From the NCBI GenBank assembly GCA_900548905.1, contig URMK01000012.1, forward strand, positions 61,528 through 125,527: DNA of 64,000 nucleotides. The letters are read 5' to 3'. This DNA comes from an uncultured Lachnospiraceae bacterium (GTDB lineage Bacteria > Bacillota > Clostridia > Lachnospirales > Lachnospiraceae). Below, one piece after another: positions 44,569 to 51,341 of the stretch. The notes under the pieces were generated by a model, which worked only from the letters and a program-made list of their open reading frames with translations, did not search any database and had not been told where the DNA came from. How positions within the stretch are numbered: position 1 is the first letter of the stretch; each line of letters opens with the position of its first letter. Made by a program: the position numbers and the translations under genes.

Positions 44569-45831
44569 CTAAGCCCTTCTTTCTTTGTATGTGAAATCGG
44601 TTTTCTGTAGTTTCAGCCCCCTGAATGAGGCATACCGGAGAAACCAGTTTTCTATTTCCTGCTTCACGGCGGCGGAGAAGGGGGCCCATAGGACTGCCTC
44701 GGCCCGTAGGGAAGAGGAGACTTTCAGGGCCTTCCACATGCCGATGATGTTTCCGTTTATCAGAATGGCTCCCGGATTTCCGGTTATCTTCCAAATCTCC
44801 TTCTGCCGTGTGCTGTCCGGCAGGAGAAGCGCCCTGTCTCTGGCATCCAGAAAGGGGTCATGCGGGGGAAGCAGACGGACTGCTTCGGAGGAATCCGGCG
44901 CGGGTAGGCTGCGGGCTGCATGCTCCATCGCTTTCCGGTCCCGTTCCAAAAGATAAGAAGTGCCGCAGGGGGTTTTTACAGGGATCACAGGCTCTAAAAC
45001 GGTCTGCCACATACGCCGGGCCTGACGAAGGGAACAGCCAAGGGTATCCGCAAACATCTGCGGAGTGGCCGGGCCGTAACAATGAAGATACCGTTTCACC
45101 AGAGCCGGTACGATATCCTCCGAAAAAGAGGGCGGAACGGGCTGGTCTTTATACCAGTGATGCAGGGAAGTGAAGGTGGGGGAGGTTTTCTGCTTTTTCC
45201 CGAAAACCACCAGCTGTTTCAGGGCACATGGACGCAGGAGAAAAGAAACGGCGGCTTCTCCCATCGTCTGGTTGGCCCCATAAATGGAAGGGGAGTACCA
45301 GCGTTCTCTCCTATCCGGAGAGAGTTCGGGAGCCACCCGTTCGGCAAGCGCGTGATCCAGTGAGGATTTTCCTGTTATGACGGTATCCTCCAGAAGAAGA
45401 GCAGCCTGTTCTACCATAGGAAGAAGTTCTTCCTGGGACATTCCCAGGTGATCCAGAGCGCCCGAAATACCTCTGGTATAAATCCAGTCTTCCCCTGCTT
45501 CAGGAAGCAGGGCGGTTAGGAAGATTTCACGTTCCGACGCGGGAAAAATACAGGGGGCGCCGCGCAGGCTCCAGGCCTGGATAAGGGTCTTCCCAAGACT
45601 GAGCGCTTCCTCTATATGCGACAGGGGAAGAGAAGGCATCCTGGTATGAAGGGCCGTCTCCCATACGCCGGGCGGGGTATTCTGCATGACCCATCCGCCG
45701 AAGGCTTCCTCGATTCGGGATGGGGGAAACGCTGCGGAAAGCGACATATTTTGCAAACGGAAGGCAAGTATTTGTTCTTTATTGAATTCCACAGACGGGG
45801 AGCATGGTTTGGAGAGTTCGCTTATTGTCAT
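44569..45831 (-). CDS. HTH_42 (AlkZ-like) winged-helix protein
   Basis: A 420-residue protein of the winged-helix HTH_42 superfamily, which includes the DNA glycosylase AlkZ and YcaQ. Family landmarks are ILAFRLQNMSL near the N-terminus, LIQAWSLRGAPCIFPAS (family pattern W..RGT), and ATPQMFADTLGCSLRQARRMW. It could excise alkylated or cross-linked bases, but catalytic residues were not verified. It sits directly upstream of pflA with a five-base gap, so the two are co-transcribed. AAGGCAATTGGT precedes the ATG. Confidence 0.75.
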   Translation of the reverse strand: MTISELSKPCSPSVEFNKEQILAFRLQNMSLSAAFPPSRIEEAFGGWVMQNTPPGVWETALHTRMPSLPLSHIEEALSLGKTLIQAWSLRGAPCIFPASEREIFLTALLPEAGEDWIYTRGISGALDHLGMSQEELLPMVEQAALLLEDTVITGKSSLDHALAERVAPELSPDRRERWYSPSIYGANQTMGEAAVSFLLRPCALKQLVVFGKKQKTSPTFTSLHHWYKDQPVPPSFSEDIVPALVKRYLHCYGPATPQMFADTLGCSLRQARRMWQTVLEPVIPVKTPCGTSYLLERDRKAMEHAARSLPAPDSSEAVRLLPPHDPFLDARDRALLLPDSTRQKEIWKITGNPGAILINGNIIGMWKALKVSSSLRAEAVLWAPFSAAVKQEIENWFLRYASFRGLKLQKTDFTYKERRA

Positions 45832-45888
45832 ACCAATTGCCTTTCTTTTTGGCTTTCTGACTACTGATATTTATATTATAACACAAAA

Positions 45889-45931
45889 GGCCCCGCAGGA
45901 AACCGGGTGAAAAGGTTTTCCTTGCAGGGCC
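45889..45931 (-). terminator. Terminator of the split pfl operon
   Basis: On the minus strand GGCCCTGCAAGGAAAACC pairs with GGTTTCCTGCGGGGCC (two bulged bases), followed by TTTTGTG. It separates the formate-lyase genes from the HTH_42-pflA unit. Confidence 0.8.
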
Positions 45932-45986
45932 AGCCTGTCTGAGGACAAATTACGTAACGGCCAGACTTGTCTGAACTGCTACAGGA

Positions 45987-46229
45987 TTACAAAGCTTCGT
46001 GGAAGGTACGGGATATAACATCCGCCTGCTGTTCCGGAGTCAGCTTGATAAAATTAACCGCATAGCCGGATACCCGGATGGTCAGCTGCGGATATTTTTC
46101 GGGATGCTTCTGGGCATCCAGAAGGGTTTCACGGTTTAATACATTTACATTAAGATGATGGCCGCCTTTCTCTGCGTAGCCGTCAAGTAAAGAAACAAGG
46201 TTGTCGATCTGAGCACTGTTTGCTTCCAT
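45987..46229 (-). CDS. grcA: Stand-alone glycyl-radical domain of pyruvate formate-lyase
   Basis: An 80-residue protein equal to the last 75 or so residues of a normal formate-lyase. It reads LVSLLDGYAEKGGHHLNVNV, then PQLTIRVSGYAVNFIKLT, with the radical-bearing Gly55 in RVSGYA. It resembles E. coli GrcA (YfiD), which replaces the oxygen-cleaved end of PFL. Here the core gene lacks this domain, so this protein should be required for activity rather than be a spare. AAAGGAAGG precedes the ATG. Third gene of the operon after the core and the 70-residue protein. Confidence 0.92.
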   Translation of the reverse strand: MEANSAQIDNLVSLLDGYAEKGGHHLNVNVLNRETLLDAQKHPEKYPQLTIRVSGYAVNFIKLTPEQQADVISRTFHEAL

Positions 46230-46262
46230 AATTTTCCTTCCTTTCTCAATAAAACCGGATGG

Positions 46263-46475
46263 TTAAAGGGTTTCTTCTTCTTTTCTGTCAAGGCCCTCAT
46301 GGAGGGTGGGAACGCTGCAGGCCAGCGGGGCGGCCGAACAGTCGGGACATCCTGTCTGTATCTCTTTGCTGTCCGGCAGGGCCTCGTCAACAGCCACATT
46401 GATATGGCCTATGCCCTTTGCCGCGCCCGCATCCAGCATACGAACCAAGTCATCTATCATAGCCTTCTGATCCAT
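46263..46475 (-). CDS. Degenerate glycyl-radical-domain relative with cysteines
   Basis: A 70-residue protein. Its first 32 residues (IDDLVRMLDAGAAKGIGHIN) align with the start of the stand-alone radical domain (IDNLVSLLDGYAEKGGHHLN). It then diverges, lacks the RVSGYA glycine, and has a tail with CPDCSAAPLAC. It has its own AAAGGAGCG before the ATG and lies between core and radical-domain genes, 33 bases from each. It may bind a metal or the core protein as an assembly, protection or redox factor. That is speculation; no family is recognised. Confidence 0.75.
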   Translation of the reverse strand: MDQKAMIDDLVRMLDAGAAKGIGHINVAVDEALPDSKEIQTGCPDCSAAPLACSVPTLHEGLDRKEEETL

Positions 46476-46508
46476 AAAACGCTCCTTTGATTCCTGCAGG
46501 AAATTTGC

Positions 46509-48548
46509 CTATAAGTCCAGGTCCATTTCAATGTCGCCTGCAAACACCTCGTCTTCTTTGCCGAGGGCGCCCGGAATGATGGTAAAGGTATTGGATATCC
46601 CGTCCTGTGCATCCTTAAAGGGCAGCTTGGATACGGATGCCATGGAAGCCACGGCTCCATGAGTATCCCTTCCGTGCATGGGGTTCGCTCCGGGAGCAAA
46701 GGGTTCTCCTGCCTTACGTCCGTCAGGGGTGGCGCCGGTGGCTTTGCCGTATACCACGTTTGAGGTGATGGTGAGTACGGAGGTAGTGGGGAAACCGTCC
46801 CTGTAGGTATGATGCCTTCTTACCATGGTCATGAAATGGGAAACCAGTTCCCTGGCAATGGTATCCACTCTGTCATCATCATTTCCGTATTTGGGGAAAT
46901 CCCCTGTTGTTTTAAAGTCCACTATAATGCCGGATTCGTCCCGGATGGGTTCTACTTTGGCGTATTTGATAGCGGACAGGGAGTCCGCCACAACGGAGAG
47001 GCCCGCAATACCGGTTGCGAAATACCGGCGTACATCCCTGTCATGAAGGGACATCTGCGCTCTTTCATAGCAGTATTTATCATGCATATAGTGGATGACA
47101 TTCAGGGTGTTTACATAAACGCCTGCCAGCCATTCCATCATATCGGTAAAGGCTTCCATAACCTTGTCGTATTCCAGCACATCGCCTTCGTACTTCCGGT
47201 ATTTGGGACCGATCTGCTTCCTGGTCTTTTCATCAATACCGCCGTTCAACGCGTAAAGCAGACATTTTGCCAGGTTGGCGCGTGCGCCGAAGAACTGCAT
47301 TTCCTTACCGATCCTCATGGAGGATACACAGCATGCGATACCGTAATCATCGCCGTGGGTTACACGCATCAAATCATCATTTTCGTACTGGATGGAAGAA
47401 GTCTGGATAGACATCTTCGCGCAGTAACGTTTGAAATTAAGCGGCAGCCTGGTTGACCAGAGCACGGTGAGGTTAGGCTCGGGAGAAGGTCCAAGGTTAC
47501 TCAGGGTATTCAGGTATCGGAAGGACATTTTCGTTGCCATATGGCGTCCGTCCACACCCACGCCCGCCAGGGATTCGGTAATCCAGACAGGGTCGCCGGA
47601 AAAGAGATCGTTATATTCCGGCGTACGGGCAAATTTGATAATACGCAGCTTCATGATGAAATGATCCACGAATTCCTGAATCTGTTCTTCCGTAAATGTG
47701 CCCAGCGCCAGATCCCGCTCCGCGTAGACATCCAGGAAGGTGGAAGTGCGGCCGAGTGACATGGCGGCTCCGTTCTGTTCCTTTACTGCGGAAAGATAAC
47801 CGAAATAGGTGGCCTGGATAGCTTCCTGTACGTTAGCGGCGGGTCTGGAAATATCGCAGCCGTAAGAAGCAGCCATCTGCTTCATCATTTTCAGGGCCAC
47901 AATCTGCTCGGATATCTCTTCCCTGAGACGGATACAATCGTCGGTCATCACGCTGCCGGTGGAATCCTTCTGTGCCAGCTTGTCCTCGATGAGACGGTCG
48001 ATTCCGTAAAGGGCGATCCTTCTGTAATCACCGATGATTCTTCCGCGGCCGTAAGCGTCCGGAAGGCCGGTGATGATATGGGCGCTCCGGCATGCACGCA
48101 TTTCTGCGGTGTAGGCATCGAAAACGCCTGCATTATGGGTTTTCCTGTGGGTGGAGAAGAATTCCTCCACATCCGGGTCAAGGGTGTAGCCGTTATCCGA
48201 ACATGCCTTCTGTGCCATACGGATTCCGCCGTAAGGCTGCAGGGAACGCTTGAAAGGCGCGTCTGTCTGAACGCCCACGATAGTTTCTTTGGATTTATCA
48301 AAATATCCGGGACCATGGGACGTAATGGTGGAAATGACCTTGGTATCCATATCCAGGACACCGCCGGCTTCTCTTTCTTTACGGCTCAAATCCAGTACCT
48401 GCTCCCAAAGATCCAGAGTATTCTGGGTAGGGCCTGCGAGAAAAGCTTCATCCCCGTCATAAGGGTGGTAATTGTTCTGGATGAAATCGCGCACGTTGAT
48501 TTCATGTTCCCAATCGCCGCCAATAAAACCATTCCATTCTGTTCTCAA
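46509..48548 (-). CDS. pflB: Pyruvate formate-lyase catalytic core lacking the glycyl-radical domain
   Basis: A 679-residue protein, about 75 short of usual PFL. It converts pyruvate and CoA to formate and acetyl-CoA. Catalytic Cys406-Cys407 lie in YGIACCVSSM. SHGPGYF and the late VYGKATGATPDGRKAGEPFA are typical. It matches PFL up to GALGKEDEV and then ends FAGDIEMDLDL, exactly where the radical domain should start. The start is TTG at 48548 with AGGAGG seven bases upstream. The missing domain is supplied by the 80-residue gene two places downstream. Confidence 0.95.
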   Translation of the reverse strand: MRTEWNGFIGGDWEHEINVRDFIQNNYHPYDGDEAFLAGPTQNTLDLWEQVLDLSRKEREAGGVLDMDTKVISTITSHGPGYFDKSKETIVGVQTDAPFKRSLQPYGGIRMAQKACSDNGYTLDPDVEEFFSTHRKTHNAGVFDAYTAEMRACRSAHIITGLPDAYGRGRIIGDYRRIALYGIDRLIEDKLAQKDSTGSVMTDDCIRLREEISEQIVALKMMKQMAASYGCDISRPAANVQEAIQATYFGYLSAVKEQNGAAMSLGRTSTFLDVYAERDLALGTFTEEQIQEFVDHFIMKLRIIKFARTPEYNDLFSGDPVWITESLAGVGVDGRHMATKMSFRYLNTLSNLGPSPEPNLTVLWSTRLPLNFKRYCAKMSIQTSSIQYENDDLMRVTHGDDYGIACCVSSMRIGKEMQFFGARANLAKCLLYALNGGIDEKTRKQIGPKYRKYEGDVLEYDKVMEAFTDMMEWLAGVYVNTLNVIHYMHDKYCYERAQMSLHDRDVRRYFATGIAGLSVVADSLSAIKYAKVEPIRDESGIIVDFKTTGDFPKYGNDDDRVDTIARELVSHFMTMVRRHHTYRDGFPTTSVLTITSNVVYGKATGATPDGRKAGEPFAPGANPMHGRDTHGAVASMASVSKLPFKDAQDGISNTFTIIPGALGKEDEVFAGDIEMDLDL

Positions 48549-48564
48549 GATTTTCCTCCTTTTC

Positions 48565-48669
48565 GCTGCCTGGGCAGCATCAGCTGTAGATAATCAACCG
48601 GTTATGCGGCCATGCCGCATACGGTGTAAAACGGCGGATAAGACCTCTCTCAGGTGTCACCCGCACCTG
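48565..48669 (-). promoter_or_regulatory. Structured leader of the pfl operon
   Basis: Three hairpins lie in the leader: CAGGTG/CACCTG near the 5' end (48651-48669), TATGCGGC-CAT-GCCGCATA (48603-48621) and GCTGCC-TG-GGCAGC (48565-48578), the last just before the ribosome binding site. No known riboswitch is recognised. Confidence 0.5.
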
Positions 48670-48670
48670 T

Positions 48671-48699
48671 ATTATATGTTTCCTAAAGGGCTTCGTCAA
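48671..48699 (-). promoter_or_regulatory. Sigma-A promoter of the pfl operon
   Basis: Minus-strand TTGACG (48699-48694), a 17-bp spacer and TATAAT (48676-48671), giving a leader of about 115 bases before the TTG start. Confidence 0.8.
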
Positions 48700-48774
48700 G
48701 GCGCGTACTGTTCTTTTTCCCAAACAAAGGGCTGTTTTATGCTTTTTTAATAAAATTCGATCAATAAGGGGCAG

Positions 48775-49009
48775 CGGTGAAGTTCCCTCCCGACCTGCCG
48801 CCCTCCCTGCTGTCCTCCTTCCGGGAGATGGATGCCTTACAGATTCTGCTATGCCGGGCATTCCGATGAGCCCAAAGCATCTGAAGTGTCAGGTGAGGCC
48901 GCCGCTTCAGATTGGTCTCATCTCCATGGCATAGAAGGAATCTTCCAGGCATCCATCTCCCGGAAGGAGGACAGCAGGGAGGGCGGCAGGCCGGGAGGGA
49001 ACTTCACCG
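48775..49009. repeat. 235-bp giant hairpin element
   Basis: Arms 48775-48837 and 48947-49009 (63 bases each) are inverted copies with a single mismatch. The inner 109 bases continue as an imperfect palindrome (AGATTC...CTATGCC, GATGAG, ATCTGAAG on both sides) to a small apical loop near 48890. The descending arm carries CTCATCTCCA, also at the apex of the 32158 element. It lies between pfl and the DUF1858 gene, upstream of both promoters. Confidence 0.85.
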
Positions 49010-49056
49010 TAATATTTCAGCCGGGGAAAATTACATTTAAAGAAAAAACGCATATC

Positions 49057-49085
49057 TTGCGCATTTCTGGGAAAAGTATTATACT
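49057..49085 (+). promoter_or_regulatory. Promoter of the DUF1858 gene
   Basis: TTGCGC (49057-49062), a 17-bp spacer, TATACT (49080-49085). Confidence 0.65.
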
Positions 49086-49143
49086 AAGAGAAATCGGCGG
49101 GCAGGTGCCGCTGATAGGTTCAAAGGAAAAGGAGGATGGCTAA

Positions 49144-49335
49144 ATGGCTGAAATTACGAAGGAAATGACAATTGGTGAAATCTTAAGAACCAATCCGGAT
49201 GTTGCACCTATCCTGATGGAAGCAGGTATGCATTGTCTGGGATGCCCTTCCGCACAGGGAGAGAGCCTGGAAGAAGCGGCTATGGTTCATGGAATGGATA
49301 TTAATGATTTGATGAGCAAGATTGAAGCATTATAA
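49144..49335 (+). CDS. DUF1858 small protein
   Basis: A 63-residue protein: EMTIGEILRTNPDVAPILME, then GMHCLGCPSAQGESLEEAA. This is the DUF1858 pattern, with a CxxC (Cys31, Cys34) that may bind a metal or do redox chemistry. The family is common in anaerobes, often next to hybrid-cluster or ferredoxin-type proteins. AAAGGAGG lies before the ATG. It is divergent from the pfl operon across the giant hairpin. The function is unknown. Confidence 0.9.
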   Translation: MAEITKEMTIGEILRTNPDVAPILMEAGMHCLGCPSAQGESLEEAAMVHGMDINDLMSKIEAL

Positions 49336-49416
49336 TGGAACTGTAACAATCCTGACTGTCCATCAGGTTTGTGCATTTCCGGCACAGACCGTAAGAAAGC
49401 AAATTTAAGAGTACAA

Positions 49417-49453
49417 AAAGGGGGCACGTGCAGAAATGTACGTGCCTCATTTT
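49417..49453. terminator. Terminator between the DUF1858 gene and mecA
   Basis: GGCACGT and ACGTGCC form a perfect stem with a ten-base loop, flanked by AAAAA upstream and TCATTTT downstream, so it can act in both directions. Confidence 0.7.
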
Positions 49454-49466
49454 CGGTCAAGCATGA

Positions 49467-50258
49467 TTAAATTTTGCTTAAACTCTGTAGGGCGTGTTCG
49501 CTGATAATCAGTTCGTAATGTTCTTCAAAATAAGCTTCCCCGGCGGGGACGGACTTTTCCTGGCGTCCGTATTCGGACAGGCAGTTGCAGAGTTTGTTGA
49601 ATTCTTCCGGCGTATGGGAGGAACTGGTGACGATAAGGAAATAACGTCCTGTGCCTGCGTCCTTGTACAGGGAATTCACACCGTGGTAAAAGCCGTTCAG
49701 GATATGGGACAGCCGCGTCAAATGATTCAGGGAAACAAAGGAATAAATCCTTGTCAGATTCAATGATGAATCAGCCGTCGCCAAATTGTCTGCGGCCCCT
49801 TCTTTATCTGTGGTATCTTCTGCTGCTTCGGCATCCGGATAGGAAGCCTTCTGTCCGTTCTGTGATCCGTTTATGCGCCCTTCGTGGATGCGCTTAAACA
49901 GGTCAAGCACATCGTCGGCCCCCTCATTCAGATCCTGGATCATGTCGTCCAGGCTGTCATCATCGTGCACACTGGGAGCGAATTTGGAAAAACGGGTATC
50001 CAGTTCTTCCGGGTCCTCCACCTTGGTGATGATGAGTACAATACAATCGGAGTTCAAAGGGATAGCTTCTATCATAAGCGGAATATCTTCTGCCTCAAAA
50101 CCGAATTTCAGAGATGCCTGCTGCATCATGTCGCGGAAAAGGCTTTTTGCTTTTTCCGTACCGTAGGCAAGCTCGCTGATTTTTAGTTCACGATCTGCCA
50201 GGTCTGCTTTTGTAAGTGTACAACGAATCTGATGATCATTTACTTTTTCAATTTTCAT
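49467..50258 (-). CDS. mecA: MecA-family adaptor protein
   Basis: A 263-residue adaptor that delivers substrates to ClpC/ClpP. The N-terminal domain (about 1-85) opens MKIEKVNDHQIRCTLTKADL and continues AKSLFRDMMQQASLKFGFEA. An acidic linker (about 95-160) joins it to the ClpC-binding C-terminal domain (about 165-263). The layout matches MecA. In non-competent anaerobes its targets are unknown. A promoter-like TTGACT/TATAAT pair lies about 105-130 bases upstream. Confidence 0.9.
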   Translation of the reverse strand: MKIEKVNDHQIRCTLTKADLADRELKISELAYGTEKAKSLFRDMMQQASLKFGFEAEDIPLMIEAIPLNSDCIVLIITKVEDPEELDTRFSKFAPSVHDDDSLDDMIQDLNEGADDVLDLFKRIHEGRINGSQNGQKASYPDAEAAEDTTDKEGAADNLATADSSLNLTRIYSFVSLNHLTRLSHILNGFYHGVNSLYKDAGTGRYFLIVTSSSHTPEEFNKLCNCLSEYGRQEKSVPAGEAYFEEHYELIISEHALQSLSKI

Positions 50259-50361
50259 GTTCTCACATCCTTAATATAAAGATATTGAAATTGTTGTCTT
50301 GTGTGACTGAAAATACCTGTAAAATGAACATATCTGTATAGTATCTGCGATTATCAAATAT

Positions 50362-50388
50362 ATTATACTTATGGAAGAAATAAGTCAA
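50362..50388 (-). promoter_or_regulatory. Probable mecA promoter
   Basis: Minus-strand TTGACT (50388-50383) and TATAAT (50367-50362). The hexamers are good but the spacer is only 15 bp. Confidence 0.45.
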
Positions 50389-50428
50389 GCATCCTGTGTA
50401 ACTGTTTAAACTTTTTTAAGATTTCGGC

Positions 50429-50545
50429 TTGCTATTTTTCCATTTATCGGATATAATTCCATTTAGAGATGCTTCTGGACAATCAGTGTCAGAAGGAGGG
50501 CGGTTTTTCAGCCGGGATGAGATGTTGTTTTATCTCATTTATTAT
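50429..50545 (+). ncRNA. Candidate small RNA with its own promoter and terminator
   Basis: TTGCTA (50429-50434), a 17-bp spacer and TATAAT (50452-50457) form a consensus-like promoter. The predicted transcript from about 50465 contains a hairpin (CTTCTG...CAGAAG, 50472-50495), the single-stranded purine-rich GGAGGG, and a terminator-like ATGAGAT...ATCTCAT stem (50517-50538) followed by TTATT. No open reading frame fits. The RNA would be about 80 bases. The family is not recognised. Confidence 0.5.
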
Positions 50546-50910
50546 GATTCTATTATATCATATTTTAAGCAAATAACATAGTTGCACCAGATCTTACCTG
50601 CGTGCGCTATATCTTCTCCTCATCTATATAGTATGAGGATGTCTTACAGGCTTATGTGCTTGTCGGGATAAAAACCATTTCCAAAATTTCCGTTAAATTT
50701 AGTTTAATTCGCAAAATTCAAATTAGTAAGTGTTTTTTTATCTTATTCCGCGCTACATGTCCTGGAGCATCTTGTTTTTCTGTTTAAATGTCGTCGTTAC
50801 CGTAACAGTCATACGGAAGAATATCCAAATTATATATCACGTTCCTTTTGGGAAAAGCAGTGTCTGCGAAGGATGTTCTTTGCGTATAGAAATTACGGAG
50901 GATGTCAGAC
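50546..50910. other. AT-rich gene-free stretch
   Basis: No convincing gene here. A 62-codon open frame (50730-50918) lacks a ribosome binding site and overlaps the next gene. A weak CCTCAT/ATGAGG hairpin lies near 50617-50637. Confidence 0.5.
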
Positions 50911-51126
50911 ATGTATAAAGAAGAAGACGAGATTAAGCTGGAGAAGCATCTGAGGGAAATTCACAGCAGAGGGGTTACCCTGTACCTGGAGGACAGGCCC
51001 GCTTCCCCGGAGGAAATCGCCAAAAAATTCTTCGTCAGTGAAGATGCCGTTTACATGCCCGATTTTGTCACCGATACGGAAGGCAAATTGAGGGAGGTAC
51101 GGTACGATAAGGTAAAATACCGCTGA
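50911..51126 (+). CDS. Small hypothetical protein
   Basis: A 71-residue acidic protein, MYKEEDEIKLEKHLREIHSR, then VTLYLEDRPASPEEIAKKFF. The ATG at 50911 has GGAGG nine bases upstream; an ATG three codons earlier abuts that site. The middle part (ASPEEIAKKFFVSEDAVYMPD) looks like a short helix-turn-helix-like helical pair, which is only a resemblance. No family is recognised. It stands alone. Confidence 0.65.
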   Translation: MYKEEDEIKLEKHLREIHSRGVTLYLEDRPASPEEIAKKFFVSEDAVYMPDFVTDTEGKLREVRYDKVKYR

Positions 51127-51286
51127 AAGCTCTTATTACCTAACAGTATAATTGTTTCCTATCTGAATAACAAGCGAAATTACAATAGAACCACGGATGC
51201 CGTCATCTGCACGAAAAGCGATCCCCCGTATCGCCGCTGCGGAAGGCGGAGAAGTCAATTTCTGTCGATTTATGTAAAATTAGGTA

Positions 51287-51315
51287 ATGACGATGTTTAA
51301 ATAGTCTGTTATAAT
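51287..51315 (+). promoter_or_regulatory. Promoter of the GH18 gene
   Basis: ATGACG (51287-51292), a 17-bp spacer, TATAAT (51310-51315). Confidence 0.6.
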
Positions 51316-51341
51316 AAGGACGGTCAGGAGGAATACGGAAC

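Noticed and set aside
46263..46475. Split PFL as a sequencing frameshift
   Set aside because: All three frames have their own start codon and ribosome binding site, and the middle gene is not simply missing PFL sequence.
48761..49143. Open frames on both strands of the 235-bp hairpin encoding KEDSREGG
   Set aside because: Both strands give the same peptide because the DNA is palindromic; no ribosome binding sites.
50730..50918. 62-codon open frame with a hydrophobic segment
   Set aside because: No ribosome binding site; it overlaps the start of the better-supported gene at 50911.
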